Shown here: in pieces, positions 49,501 through 61,515 of the stretch
Layout of the letters: each line of letters starts with the position of its first letter
Position numbering within the stretch: position 1 is the stretch's first letter
Origin: Reticulitermes speratus
Taxonomy: Eukaryota > Arthropoda > Insecta > Blattodea > Rhinotermitidae
NCBI GenBank assembly: GCA_021186555.1
Contig: JAJKFL010000002.1
Span: forward strand, 7,515,001 to 7,579,000
Direction of reading: 5' to 3'
Length of the DNA: 64,000 nucleotides
The notes under the pieces: model-generated
Told to the model about the DNA's origin: nothing
Databases searched by the model: none
What the model saw: only the letters and a program-made list of their open reading frames with translations
Program-made: the position numbers and the translations under genes

Positions 49501-52500
49501 TTGCGAAAAGCACCTACTAGCTTCATCATGTCCACCCATCTGCATGTCTCTCTGCATGTATCAGCGCGGCTCCCACTGGACAGATTTCCGTGAAATTTGA
49601 TACTGGGGCCTCTTATGAAAATGTGTCCGGAAATGCCAAATTTGGTTAAAATCAGAAAAAAGTATTGGGCAAGATATAAGAACGTTTTATTGTTGCCAGC
49701 AACATAAATTCTTCATAAAAGTATTTTTGCGCAACATCAATATGTTAGTATCGTTGAAGTGACATGTAGCTCCAAAACACATAGAGAACAATGCATTGTT
49801 GCATTTCCATTGGAAGAATGGTTATGCAAACACACCACACCACAATGTTATGTTCTACATGAATTGTCTATGTTGTTCTACTATGGAGTAAGTCATTACA
49901 TACAGAACATGTAGAAAGTTTAATTGAAAGTATTATTAAATTAAATGTTCCACTAATTTCTTATATATACAATAGATAAGTTATTATGTCTAGGTAATAA
50001 ACAGCATATATGATACTGCAGAGAGATTAAGTATTTTTCCGCTGTATTTTTGTAACATACATCACAAAATGTTTCTCAGAAGATGGGGGCATTAATAGGA
50101 TATAATATGTTACATTAGGTACCACCTTTTGATTTAAAAAACCCACTTTTGGGTATATTTATAAAGTCTGATAATGCAAAGTCAAAGCAATGTTTGACAG
50201 ATATAAACAAAAATAAAATTTACCTGACAACTTAAAATAACAAGTCCTATACAAATACAATTCACAGTTTGGTAAATAAAGCTTATGGAGAGACAGGCAT
50301 GACTCATTTTATGTACCAGACCATATCACAAATTATAACCTATGTCTCCTGGAACCATTCTACATGAAGAGACTTTAGTGAATAATAATTTACTTACTGC
50401 ATGTCATGTACTGAACCACGGTACGTCTTCTTCTTGTAAGCAACAGACGCCTCAGTGTATGGTAGCTTCAAATTATCATCATCAAAGTATTTATCCTTCA
50501 CAAGAGGAGGTGAACGTGCCATAAGCGTGTCTACTCCTAGGTATGATACCTGAAAAAAATAACAGGCAGGGGTTTCTAAACTGAATTTTCTGTCTTATTT
50601 TGAATCCTGTTACTCATGACTGAATTTGACGATTGGCCTGCCTACAAAAACATGCACTCAGTTCAACCCAAATGCTTAATTAGCACCTCAGCATTATTTC
50701 TATTGTCACCCTACTGTGGATACCTGTTCTGTAGCAACATTTAGATTTCTGGGAGAATACTGTCACTTTATGGTTCCATTCTATGACAAAGCCAACCACA
50801 CTCAATCTGTGACACAGCTAGGAAGAAGGGTAGGTAAGTAAAGTAACTTGGGGTCCCACTGTGAACTTTAAACAGACTTGTAAGGTGGGGGGAGGCAGAA
50901 CAAGTTAACTAATACAGTTTTACTACCTTGAAGGTGAGCTCCAAGACAGTAGATGTGAAAGAGGTCCCGCAGAATAAAATGGTCCTCTGACATCCAACAG
51001 ACACTTGACAGTATACAACTCACAACTAATGTTGATGAAGAATAACGTGTGAATCACAAACTGCTCATCAAATGGCAATTTGTCGTAACCCACACAATTT
51101 GTCAAACTGAGATCCTCGCATTACTAGACAGTTGGGTTACAAACACACTGTCAAAACTGTGTCCAAAAAAAGAAAAGAAAAAAAAAATGCTTGTCCTTAA
51201 ATTTTCATAAAAATATAACATGCTAAAGTGTTGGTCTATTGAGGATTGGTCAAGTTTTTTCTGTCTCCTGACAAACTGTGTGTAAGTGGGTTACGACAAA
51301 TTGCTGTTTCAGGAGCGAAACTCTGCTACATGCGGTGCATTTTTCAAGTTGACATCCTTGTTCTTGACACAATCTGCCTGTATTAAAATGTGCTTTCAGT
51401 AATTACACCAGTCTTTATTACTACTACTATGACTTCGTATACATTAACACAATGCATAAACTCACCTTTGTATGACGATCTATGAGCCAGTTGAGTTCAA
51501 AGTCTTCATCATCATCTCCAAATGGGTTTATTAACTGCTCTGCCACCTACCACAGAATACCAGTAATTAATGACCATTTACTTTCAAACAAGTACACTGT
51601 ATGAGAACCCACTAGTAAAAGGCTAGTGAACTCTTTCACAAGCCATGAACAATTCTGGTCTCCTCGCTGATGTAATGTGTCCTGCTATGGTTTACAAAGA
51701 CCATTTGTAACATCTCTCAGTTACATGGTGCCTGAAATGTTTTGACTAGCATTTGCCAAGCTTCCAAAATGAGGAAGTAATGATAATTAAAATAACGGTT
51801 AGTAATAGTGAAACACATACTACTAACATTCAGAGTTTTCTTAAAGAAAGAAAAGTGCTTGTACTTAAAAAAAAAAAAAAAGGGGGGGGGGGGGGGCAAA
51901 ACTTTACTTTTTAAAATTTGTCAACAAAAGTACTTTTGTATCACAAATTAATGTAAATTATGAGCTTAAATTCAAATAACAAGCCTAGTCTTAATGAAGC
52001 CTCCATTATTCCCAAATAGCAACATATCTTCCATACTTCTGTTTCATTAAGTAAAACTGTGCCATTATGGCATACTGTCATGACAACCTTAAAGAGGACT
52101 GTGCAAATATCTGTATCTTAAGTCAGATTCACAGCCATACCTAAGCAAAAACGAGACCAAACACGAAGCTTTAATGGCCATACTTACTGCAGCTGCCTTG
52201 AATTATACATGTTTGTTAAAACAGAAGACAATTACAGCTTCAAATGTATTACCTTGATACTGTCAATAACTTTCAGAAAATGACACCTGTAGATAAACAA
52301 GATCTAAACTTGTCACATAATGCAAAGTTCTTAATAACATTTAGTACTGAAAATGGCTGGAATGTTGTTTTGTATCAACCAGATTTATGGAAAATAATAT
52401 CTTCTGTTAACTATTCCGTTCACCAACAAATGCACAAACATAAACTACTTTTATAGTTTTATTAGTATCGTTGTACTCCCCTACACGTGTTTCGGTCCGT

Positions 52501-55500
52501 AGACCATCTTCAGGGGGTAATTAGGCTACTACACTTCACATTGCATGTTAAAAGGGGCCCAAACAGCACACTTGTCTCAGTAATAAGTTGTAAAACATTT
52601 GAATTTTTAAATTATGTAAAACTGTAAAACTTATAATATTATCGTATAAGTTAAAGTCACTCGGTGCACAGAATCCTGGTATTGTATTGTCGTTGATTAT
52701 TAGCGTGTTGTTTCGCGTGCTGTTGTGTGGAGTGGTGTACGCTGAACCATTTGCATTTGCTGGTGAACTGAATAGTGAGTGAAAATGCACGGTGAAAGTA
52801 ATATAAAATCTTCTGTTAAATTAATGTTTTGATTCAAAGTCAAAGCCTTGCGATGAACAGCACCATCTAAAAATAGCATTATTTTCCATATGATCTATTT
52901 CCAATGAAAACTCTGTCATCCCATGCTGAACTTCCAAGGGGTTCTTTCACAAAAGATACACCCACCCCTTGTTTTAAGCCAATTTGTTTTATGCCTTATT
53001 GCTTTAACACCCCTCGCCAATTTACACCACTTCTTAATTTGTACTCTCTCATTTTCACTTTAACACCCTTTGGCTGGCTGCATTCTATTACACTAACCCT
53101 TATTTCTGATGGGAATATAATTTTTGATTTATGCCTTTTTGATTTACACCCACTTTTTCAGGAATGCAACTAGGGCATAAAACATTTACTGAATACTGAA
53201 TGTTTGGCTGAAACAAGACAACTCATAGCGGTTATGAGAGATCGCATAAACAGACATTAAACATTTACTCCCTTCTTTATACTTAGATATGATACCTTAA
53301 GCAGTCCCATATAAAAAAAGAACTGTAATATTGTAAAGACAGGCACATATATATCCACCTCCATCTGGTAACTTTTGCTCCTTTCTTCAATGTACTGTCG
53401 ACCAACTAAAGCAGCTAAGAAGAATGAGTATGTTGCTATGGTCACCACCTGAAACAGATACTCAACAATATTTTAACAGAACCATTTTTAACAAATATTC
53501 ACTCTTATGCCACTGCATTTTACAAATATGAGAACTGTACTACAATACCTGGGTATATACCAGAGGAAGACTGACCCAGTCATAACTCCAGAGTAACCCA
53601 CACTTGGACCGAAACTCATTGAACTCCTGGAACAATAAAAAACAATTGAATTAATGGACAACAGACAGAAAGAAAAGGAACACAGGAATTAAATGATATA
53701 CTGCTCAGTAACAGTACAGTGTGCATGTGCATTTGGTTTGCTTTAAAGATAAGCATACTGTGCAATCCACAAATACAAAAGCACATGAAATGGAAAGCAC
53801 GTTCAGTTCTCTAGGGATTACACTGTAAGCAGGATGTACTCTAGTTTTAAGAATACCTACAGTTACTGTCTTTGTCACCAATATATGCTACATATAATAC
53901 AATATCCAATGATGTTCATGGTGATATAATGTTGTAGTTACCACTTCTGTAAAAATCTGTGAGTACTTCTGGCTGACAACTTGACTCTGCCAGGTACACA
54001 GGAAACCTCTGGCATGAGGACACATTCCTTTAGTATTCACTCCTCTCTCACATATAAGAAACGTATATGGCATAGGAAAAGAACATCAACAGAAATTGGC
54101 CACCAACTATGGCAACACAACTGGTATGCGAGTTAAACCCTGAAAAAGTGTTCAGCCATACACTGGACACACAAAAACATGAATTGCTGCAGTGAAGGGT
54201 AACACCCCAGGAAGTTTTGAATGGTTGCTGAGTAAAATATGTAAGAATATGTGTTATACTGCACTGATTGAATAAAACCAGACCTTACAAATCATGCACA
54301 GTTCATTGGAAATGGGCAGAAAAAAAGATGCTTCATGGATATAACCTTGATTTCAGGCTTCCGCCGCGATGTTGATGAGATGTGCGCTCTTCTGGGATAT
54401 TACGCGGCATCGTGTGGTAATTGTTTACCGACATTTCAGGACAATGTGTCAGTCCCATCTTCAAGGGTCAAGAGTCAAGAGTCTCAGACTCTTGACCCTT
54501 GAAGATGGGACCGATACATTGTCCCAAAACATCAGTAATCAATTACCACACGATACCGCGTAATATCCCAGAAGAGTGCAGATCTCTTCATGGATATTGT
54601 CTGACTGATGTCCTTGGATAAACATCTCAGTTATCTGTTAAAAAAAAAGAATAAGACAATATTACAGTTAAAAACGCTGTTAAATAAAATGACAGGCACA
54701 TGAAAATGAAAGAAACTATGTTATAGGTTGTACACGCCATGGAAAAGCTACAAGGCAGGAATTAAGATTTTTTGAGAGGACAACACATTGGTAAGCTGAA
54801 TGCTCAGCAAACTAAAACATTTATCATACTAATCAAAATGCTATGGTAATTCACATGGGCAAGACTAGGGACTGCAAAAGATAAATGAGAAACAAATACA
54901 AAATTTTGGTCAGGAAACTTTAAACCCCTCAGTAACCCTGGATGTTTACAGAATATCTATCTCTGGAGATAGAGGATCAGAGGAGACATATAGATTTAAA
55001 CCACCCATGATGCACATTTTAACAAATTATTCCATATCTCTGGTAAAAATGGTATGGTTTCTTCCAAATCTGGAAAGTGCGTACTGAATAATACAAAAAT
55101 ATATAAAAACATTTAAGCCTATTTAATTATCTCATACGTCCACGGGAAAAGAAGTCCTAGTCTCAGTCCCTGGGACTCCATTTACCTCTTTCTGAGAGTT
55201 CAGCTTTGTGTGCTAGATAGTTCTCGTAGTTACAAAAACACAATTCCATACAACACTTCTCACACTAATGTACAGTGTTCACACCCCTTCCAATCTTCAA
55301 ACAAATAATACATTTCTTTTATGGTTGGCCTTTCTTCTCAGTAAGTGGGACTTCCTTTATGAAATGCTGCTCAATAAGACAGCTTGTATTTGGTCATCAG
55401 GCAGCACACACAGTCTCTTCCACCGCTATGTTAGTGCTTCAGTGTAGCTGCTGAAGAACAGGTCAAAACACACAGCCAGTTCGGTAGTCAAAATTATTCC

Positions 55501-58500
55501 ACAAAAGAAACTGCCACTACTGATGCCACCGTAATTGCTTCAAACCAGCCTAGTTACCACTAACTAATATAAGAAACACATAAAATGTGACAAAACTCCC
55601 TAATATCAAACTTCATGAAAATCTGTTGTGCAATTCTGAAGCTGTTACAGGCATACAGGTACAGAAAAGAATGGAGATGTTTTAATAGACACTTTACTGG
55701 GTTGCAACTGCATTTACACAGCAGGAAGTTGCCACTCATGGTATACCTAACAGGAACACATAAGATTTCACCCAGAAATATAAGTCACACTGGGCCTGAA
55801 AGGTAGTGGGAAAACACCATTTTGGAAACAAACATAAATGGGAGGATAATACTAAAATGGGTATTACAGACAGTGTGAAAAAGTGGATGGATTCATCTTG
55901 CTCAGGACAGGGTCTAAGGATGGGTCCACGTGAATACGGTATTTAAACTTCAAATTCCATAAAAGTAGGAAATTTCTGGCTAACTACCTGACTAGCAAAC
56001 TTTCCAAGGAAGACATTGCACCATGCAGTGAGTGAGGATAATTCACAGCATTAAATAAAGATAAAATACCTCCATAATAACCTGCAGTCCATGTGAATCT
56101 GTAATGCGACTTCCTTTCCTGGTTTCTTTCAAAAGGTTGATGAACCACGTACATGGAATCCAGTATGTATTGAACTCAACACTGGGGACAGACTGGTACA
56201 TCTCAAGTTCTATTGTTGTCATAAAACCTATTAATATCATTAAATAATATTATTCCATGAGGAACACTGCACAAACTTACACCAGAATCAGACTCCTGCT
56301 CAGACAACTTCACCACCACAAGCCTCTGTTACAGATTCAATTACATCTACATCATGAGGTGCTCAGCAAACAAAAATATTATTCACAATAGTGAACTAAC
56401 CCCATAGAACACATTTGTTCTCAAAAATCTGACAATCACACACTACTCAAGAAACCGTGTAGACCCTACTACATATGGATCCTGAAGGTTCATTTTGATG
56501 TTCAAAAGAGCCTGCCATTTATCCTGATCTTCTGTTGTATGACTTCAGTCCACATGATCACACTCTATTTCTCCAACAACAATTTTAATAATATCCTGCC
56601 ATCTACACTACGTCTTCCAAGTGTTCTTCCTCTCCTTAAGGTTTCCCCAACCAAAACTGTGTATGCATTTCTCTTCGCTTCCATGTATGCTGCATACCCC
56701 AACCCATTTGGTCCTCCATGATTTGATGATGCAAGGAAACTGGAAGACTATGAAAAATTCATTACAATGATCAAACCAAGGATGAGATGGACCTTTGTGT
56801 TCCACAAAAACTGGCGAATTTCTTGACTATTTGCGCAACTACTGGCATCTCAACAGTGACTATGATTCTTGAACTTTGACAGTTATGAGCCAACAGTAAT
56901 GAGATACAGATTACAAGAAACTTAGACTTTCTACTGCACTTCATCAGCCACAAGCTTCAAATTAAGAACACAGAACAAAAAATTACAGCACATTAAAAAT
57001 CCAATTCATGGCTGTAAAAATTTATAAAGAACTACCTTAAAGTGTGGACTGAAGCTCTGACAATTTGAAAAATGCTTTGCTGCTTCACTGCCTCCATTCA
57101 TTCAGATATTTGGTCCCATTTAGTTCATAGGCACTTCCTTGGCTGCTTATGCTTATGGGTCATGAAATGGGAGGACAACTGTTAATAGCAAAGAAGCAAC
57201 TGTGGCCTATGTTAATGTATTACTCCAACATTCATCTGCACAGACTGATAAAAACCAAGAAGAAACTCAAGGCACAAGAAACAAAAATAAAACAGGGGCT
57301 TCCTGAGTGTGAAGTATAGGTGCTGGCCACTTGCACCATGATGTTCAGTGACTCCCCTTCAAACATCCTTCTAAAACAAACACATCACCTTATCCATTTA
57401 TTTATTTATGAGTTTATCTAATGAGGCTGGCAGTAAGATATGCCTCAGAAGATAAAATTATAAGTAACAAATGAGATTTTATGAACACATTTTAGAATGA
57501 ATTGAATATAGGATTTCAAAAGTTTAGGATCACTAAGCAAAAAGTGACCAATAGGAAGACCAAGATAAAGACAGGAACAACAGTTTGGGAAACATGTCAC
57601 AGAAAAGGAAGAATGTGAAAAGAAATTAACGAGACGGTGCTCTGGAACAGACTTGGATGGTGAGGCTTGGCTGCAAGATGGTCCATACAAAGTGAGGAGA
57701 TAAAGAAGGAACATGCAGAAAACTCTTATTTCATTAATGCCAGTTATATGTTCAATTGGCATACTTATTTCAGCAGCAAGACCCACTGGGAGCAGCATTT
57801 ATGAGTCTGGATTAATTTGTATATTGCCTGCATACTGTACCTGCCTCCACAAGGTGTTCATGTGTAGGGAAGCGACGCTTGACAGCAGAACTGATTGAGC
57901 GAAGCACCAGTATAAGAGTTAAATTCATGTAGCGCATCAATGTGCGACGGATCATTCGACCATACTCATCATTCCCTGTTACATATAATGCAACTGAATG
58001 CATGATCCTGTAAAAGCAATTGTAATGAAGGTAGGTTACTAACACAGCAAAAGGATACATTCTTTCAACAACACTTCTAGCTAATCAAGGGAAATACACA
58101 TATATCTGTTCATACAATTATTTTTTACATAAATGATGTTTCAGTGTAAATAACCATAGTACACAGCAATACACACAAAATTTAACATACAAACACAGTC
58201 AAAAGGCCCAGAGATTGAAAATAGCTTTACCTATCAGGCCCAAATGAGTAACCTTATTTTTATCCTGAGGACGGGTTTTGATCCCATCCCTAAAAGGTAG
58301 TGGTTTTATTTTTAAGCAGGACAAAGCATGTAGCCCACAGACTAAATTTTGCAAATGTAATACAGCATCATCAGACTCTTACTGATGTTGCCCCATTATT
58401 ACTTACTTGTCTGGCCAAGGAATGGCCATGTACTGCTGCCACCAGCGACCTGCCACATACGCTACATAGAAGCCAAGTACGAACGAGAGGGGAATCAAGT

Positions 58501-58541
58501 TGATAAAAGTGTCACAGTAAACAACAACCTTTTCAAACAAC
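45341..58541 (-). CDS. Best: Bestrophin, calcium-activated chloride channel (first exon(s) missing)
   Basis: Bestrophins form pentameric calcium-activated anion channels in the plasma membrane. Exons: 58407-58541, 57841-58007, 56070-56227, 53549-53626, 53296-53448, 51466-51546, 50398-50549, 48199-48291, 45341-46586; all phases agree and no stop interrupts them. Seen in order: pore neck [75 protein letters not shown] and the calcium clasp [19 protein letters not shown]. After [18 protein letters not shown] a tail of over 440 residues follows, without known domain. About 60 N-terminal residues (first membrane segment) are not found and probably lie beyond the right edge or in a diverged exon. 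Which insect bestrophin paralogue this is cannot be settled here. Confidence 0.93.
46587..48198 (-). other. Bestrophin intron with transposon fragments
   Basis: At 47222-47300 a stretch (agtggtgcacaac, then gggcatgagggccaaatc and gcggtccgcatc) looks like the end of an hAT-type element, with no matching right end seen. A SINE lies at 47919-48165. The rest is AT-rich and empty. Confidence 0.5.
47919..48165 (-). repeat. SINE copy, minus strand
   Basis: Minus strand gives: tgagtcctggctatgg, gagctctgggccctaccca, attcagtgggtactggggg, gagtggccagggtgtgag, ctgaggttaagaatgagtgg and tgccttcatggcatggacag. It is the same body as 23179-23482. It ends about 33 bp from a bestrophin exon donor. Confidence 0.8.
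48199..48291 (-). CDS. Best: Bestrophin exon in C-terminal tail
   Basis: Encodes [20 protein letters not shown], then [10 protein letters not shown]. Assigned by splice phase and position; not conserved enough for homology. Donor gtgtgt is weaker. Confidence 0.75.
48985..49100 (+). mobile_element. hAT-type element end fragment
   Basis: cagtggttcccaaagtgggc is a typical hAT terminal repeat, followed by ggcgctaa and a G-rich stretch. No inverted partner was found downstream. AT-rich sequence follows to about 49400. Confidence 0.45.
49100..50397 (-). other. AT-rich bestrophin intron
   Basis: 49100-49390 is extremely AT-rich. The rest contains no recognised exon or element. Confidence 0.5.
50398..50549 (-). 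CDS. Best: Bestrophin exon
   Basis: Encodes [20 protein letters not shown], then [20 protein letters not shown] and [16 protein letters not shown]...YRGS corresponds to human PYTAASAQFRRASFMGS. Confidence 0.93.
51466..51546 (-). CDS. Best: Bestrophin exon: calcium clasp
   Basis: Encodes [20 protein letters not shown], then LIDRHTK. The acidic cluster is the calcium-binding clasp of bestrophins. Confidence 0.97.
51867..51896. repeat. Poly(A)-poly(G) tract
   Basis: About 15 A followed by about 15 G, then caaa. Same arrangement as 16741-16776. Confidence 0.9.
52411..52807 (+). mobile_element. Foldback-family element, 12-bp target duplication
   Basis: Exact direct repeats atcttctgttaa at 52399-52410 and 52808-52819. 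The left part (caacaaatgcac, ttatagttttatta, then tcccctacacgtgtttcggt) and the tail (gagtgaaaatgcacggtgaa, A-rich end) match the element at 36572, and the length is close (397 and 406 bp). The right arm is less clear than at 36572. It lies in a bestrophin intron. Confidence 0.8.
52475..52520 (-). ncRNA. Hammerhead-like motif in the 52411 element
   Basis: Minus strand: stem I CCCC, core CTGAAGA, extra T, stem II GGTC/GACC with a TACG loop, GAAAC, ACGT loop... GTA, then stem I GGGG. Stem I pairs over 4 bp. The core is intact. Confidence 0.5.
53296..53448 (-). CDS. Best: Bestrophin exon: later membrane segments
   Basis: Encodes [20 protein letters not shown], then [20 protein letters not shown]. 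Two hydrophobic stretches match the third and fourth membrane helices. Confidence 0.95.
53549..53626 (-). CDS. Best: Bestrophin exon
   Basis: Twenty-six codons: [20 protein letters not shown], then PLVYTQ. Phase 0 both sides; donor gtattg. Confidence 0.95.
54343..54585 (+). mobile_element. Foldback element, nearly perfect long palindrome
   Basis: The inverted arms are about 100 bp (54374-54476 and 54487-54585), with a perfect 25-bp core (54452-54476, 54487-54511) around a 10-base loop. The left side has an extra tail (aaccttgatttcaggcttcc, gatgttgatgag) also seen, inverted, in the 10549 element. A 12-bp direct repeat (cttcatggatat) flanks it at 54331-54342 and 54586-54597. Around 54499-54537 (plus) TTGAAGA, T, stem GGGAC/GTCCC, AAAAC, ATCA, GTA is a hammerhead-like motif with two core changes. 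It lies in a bestrophin intron. Confidence 0.8.
54598..56069 (-). other. Bestrophin intron, nothing recognised
   Basis: AT-rich with short chance frames. No exon or repeat was identified. Confidence 0.5.
56070..56227 (-). CDS. Best: Bestrophin exon
   Basis: Encodes [20 protein letters not shown], then [20 protein letters not shown] and [12 protein letters not shown]. Matches the WVPWVWFANL segment of the family. Confidence 0.95.
57841..58007 (-). CDS. Best: Bestrophin exon
   Basis: Encodes [20 protein letters not shown], then [20 protein letters not shown] and HEHLVEAG. Matches the bestrophin GRLLRRTLIRY...LRSVS region. Confidence 0.95.
58407..58541 (-). CDS. Best: Bestrophin exon: pore neck
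   Basis: Encodes [20 protein letters not shown], then [18 protein letters not shown] and AIPWPD. It holds the neck residues Ile, Phe, Phe of [10 protein letters not shown]. Phase 2 in and out; donor gtaagt. Confidence 0.95.
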
Positions 58542-58922
58542 CTATAAGATACAAAACACAACCATCAGCAAAATTTCAAATTCAACACAATTTTCTACAG
58601 GAATCATTGTATGCTATATAGCAATGCACAAATACATAAACTGGTACTTAGTTTACTACTTTATTTAATGGTGATTTATCAAAACATAGGTGATAGCATC
58701 AAATCATAAAATTATTGCTCTGCCCCTTCTATGTAAAATGTAGTAAAATCTCTTTTTAAAATTAAATACCTGGGGAAAACAAGGTGTTATAAACATATGT
58801 CGGTACGTTTATGATGTATCTCTGAATCAAGTCTCATTTCCCTGCCTCCAGCAGTTCATTAGTTATTGCTAACAAACTGAACACCAGAAAATTTTGCAAA
58901 GCTGTTAGAGTCTACAAAAATA

Positions 58923-59644
58923 CCGTATATTCTCGAATCTAATGCGCATCCGAATCTAATGCGCACCCAGTTTTTGGCGACTTCTTAAACAAAAAAAAGT
59001 TAGTTCGCGATTCTAATCCGCACCTTTCCTTCAACCACCCCTTGCCCACGGGGCGACTGATTGAATAATATTGGATGTTACCAATGCGTTAAAATCCGAC
59101 GCTACGCCTGTGGCCGATGAGTCATACCGATAGAGGCGGGGCCTTTCTCAACAGACGTGCGCAATCTCGTCTGAAGCCAGCTGAGCTTTAGTTGTTGAAA
59201 CGTGGGAGGTGCTTGTTCCAATTTGTCGTGTACCGTAGTTATGGAAGAGGGACACCTGAAATCTAAACGACTCTCATATACGGCGAAGTTCAAACGTGAA
59301 GTTATTCGGTGAGCAGAGGAGAATGGAAACCGCAGAGCCGCTGCAATTTTTGGAGTTAATGAAAGCAACGTTCGACTATGGCGGAAACACAAGGCAGCGA
59401 TCAGCGGGTGTGAGGCGTCACGAAGGAAATTCACTGGACCCAATTATTATATTATTATATAATAAATAATAAATAATAGATTATTGTATTGTATTGTTCT
59501 TACGGCACGTACAGCAGCTCAATCATTTTTCCAAAATCCAGCTCTAGACCGCGAATCTAATCCGCACGCGAATCTAATACGCATCTGATTTTTTAGCCCT
59601 CTAAAACTGTAAAAAGGGTGCGCATTAGATTCGAGAATATACGG
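58923..59644 (+). mobile_element. Pogo-like DNA transposon, non-autonomous
   Basis: Terminal inverted repeats ccgtatattctcgaatctaa at both ends, flanked by TA (58921-58922 and 59645-59646). Inside each end the unit cgaatctaatgcgca recurs in variants (58934-58967, 59000-59025, 59551-59586). At 59239-59445 lies a transposase N-terminus. CpG is rich, so the insertion may be fairly young. It is too short for a full transposase. Confidence 0.85.
59239..59445 (+). pseudogene. Pogo-like transposase DNA-binding domain
   Basis: Starts at ATG 59239: MEEGHLKSKRLSYTAKFKRE, then VIR, a TGA stop at 59308-59310, then AEENGNRRAAAIFGVNESNV, RLWRKHKAAI and SRRKFTGP. This is a Brinker/pogo-type helix-turn-helix. 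The catalytic part is deleted. Confidence 0.75.
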
Positions 59645-59652
59645 TATTATAT

Positions 59653-59890
59653 GCCAGGACAGCATGGTCAGTGTAGTGACTAGGCTATGGGCTGAACATT
59701 CCAGGGTTCAGTTCCCACTAAGGCAAGAGATTTTCCTCCTCCAAAATGCCCTGAACCACCCAGCCTTGTACTCAATGGGTAACGGGGTTCCTTCCTAGAG
59801 GTAAAGCAGCCACTGTGGGAAGTTGGCCACTCGCCTCCATCTAGTTTCAAGGTTAAGAATCAACAGATCTAGACCTATACCCCCCCCCTA
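59653..59890 (+). repeat. tRNA-derived SINE copy
   Basis: Best head: agcatggtcagtgtagtgac (A-box-like) and gggttcagttcccacta (B-box-like). Then ggcaagagattttcctcc, cccagccttgtactcaatgg, ggggttccttcctagaggta, ggccactcgcctccatctag and caaggttaagaat. Inserted next to the pogo-like element. Confidence 0.85.
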
Positions 59891-59919
59891 CCCCAGAAAA
59901 ACTTGTTTTTTACTGGCTC

Positions 59920-60140
59920 GACAGCCCCTTGGGGGCCAAGGCCGCCTCATGTTTCGAAGCTTCACGATTACACTTTTAGACACGCCACACTCAGTAGGAC
60001 TCCTCTGGATCTACCTGACAACACACAACACTCACAACAGACAGACATCCATGCCCTGGCGGGATTCGAACCCACAATCCCAGCAAGCGAATGGCCGCAG
60101 ACCCACGCCTTAGACCTTGCGGCCACTGGGATCGGCCCAG
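59920..60140 (-). repeat. tRNA-derived SINE, different family
   Basis: Read on the minus strand from about 60140: cagtggccgcaaggtctaag (A-box-like), then a perfect B box GGTTCGAATCC, then ccgccagggcatggatgtct and a body ending ggcggccttggcccc. It is not a functional tRNA, since no acceptor stem pairs. It abuts the SINE at 59653-59890. Confidence 0.75.
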
Positions 60141-61208
60141 ACAACTTTACCGTACAAAAGTATTACCTCAATAAAAGTCATACATTTTTCCAGGATTTAT
60201 TACCATACCTGATTTCAAGGCTTTAAAGTGTCACTCCAACCTTACAAGTTCATGCACCTACCAATTTGTTGTTACTGGTTACAGCACATTTAAACTACAG
60301 TGTTTGGATGTTCTCTAATGGCATAACAATTTTGTTAAAAAGCAGTCAGCTGGTTCAAAAGCTGAAATGGAGTGCATACGCACATGCACATACAAAGTGC
60401 AAGGTGATCTCAAATGTTTACCAAATCCCCTTCTTTAGGATGGCAAGTGGGCTAAAACTGGACTACTACCAGCACACATTAGTGTTTTAAATGGAACAGG
60501 CTAAAGTTAAAGATATTATCCCAGTATACATTCAGTGAGCTTGGAAGGCCCAAGGAAAGTATACTCCTTGATCGACACAGTAGGTCTATGGGCCGAAGCT
60601 GGCACTCTAGACCTATCAAATGGCTACAGTGCTCTACCTACCTCACTGTGATATTTTGTTTATAGAGTTTAAAGATAAGTGTCTTTTTCTAAAAGCACCA
60701 TGGGAATAATTAATATTTCAGCAATTATGAATCCATGGGTGGTGATACTGGCATGAAGCAATCACAGTCCATATGACATAACTTGAGCAGATTTAAGGGA
60801 AATAACACTGGGTTAATAAAACTATAATTGAACAGTCAGTAATGGAGGGTGCCTCCAACACCAAACAGTTGAAGCAGCTGAGGCCAATGGCTCATGTTTT
60901 GGAAGTAATTAAACAACAACCTTCAAACAGCTGTTTGTCTAAAGCGGACCATGTATATGCATGTATTTCAGTACATCTGTCTGATATCAGTCAGTCTTTA
61001 TCACAGAACATGTAAGTGTTCTAACAAATTCAATGGCATACTCGACTCAGTAATAGAGGGATCAAACGATTGCCACATTTATGAAAAATAGTTTCAAAAG
61101 TTCCACTTAATTTGAGAAATAATTACTGGTCAAGGTGCAGAAAACAGAAGAATAATTAATTTTGGATTTAATATGAATTAATTTTCCTTCCCCATTCCTC
61201 TCCATTAG
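60141..61208. other. AT-rich flank, nothing recognised
   Basis: No bestrophin first exon and no repeat were identified here. Confidence 0.4.
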
Positions 61209-61515
61209 AGCTGGGACAGCTCAGCTGATATAGTGACTAGGATACAGACTTAGCAACCAAGGAATATGAGTTCCATTTCCAAAATGGGCGAGAAATTTTT
61301 CTCTACTCCAAAGTGTCCAGATTGGGTTTGAGGCCCACCTCCTATTCAAAGGGCAAGAGTAGCTCATTCTCTGCAGGCAAAGTGGCCATTGGTTTGAAGA
61401 TGATAACCTTCATCTAGAGCCCAGATCAGGAATACATGGATCTACACCTTCACTCCCCATATGCTTTCATGATGTGCTGTTCAATTCTGCAAGGGACAAC
61501 TTCGCCCTTTTCACC
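61209..61515 (+). repeat. tRNA-derived SINE copy
   Basis: Same family: cagctgatatagtgactagg, gagttccatttcc, gtgtccagattgggtttgag, tattcaaagggcaagagt, ggcaaagtggccattgg and catatgctttcatgatgtgc. Diverged. Confidence 0.7.

Noticed and set aside
57445..57800. Plus-strand pieces resembling the 3' end of a LINE (rich in Lys/Arg, then a Trp-Leu stretch).
   Set aside because: Too short and broken to assign; the 117-codon minus frame is a chance frame.
60050..60140. Possible tRNA gene on the minus strand.
   Set aside because: The B box is perfect but no acceptor stem forms, and a long non-tRNA body follows; it is a SINE head.
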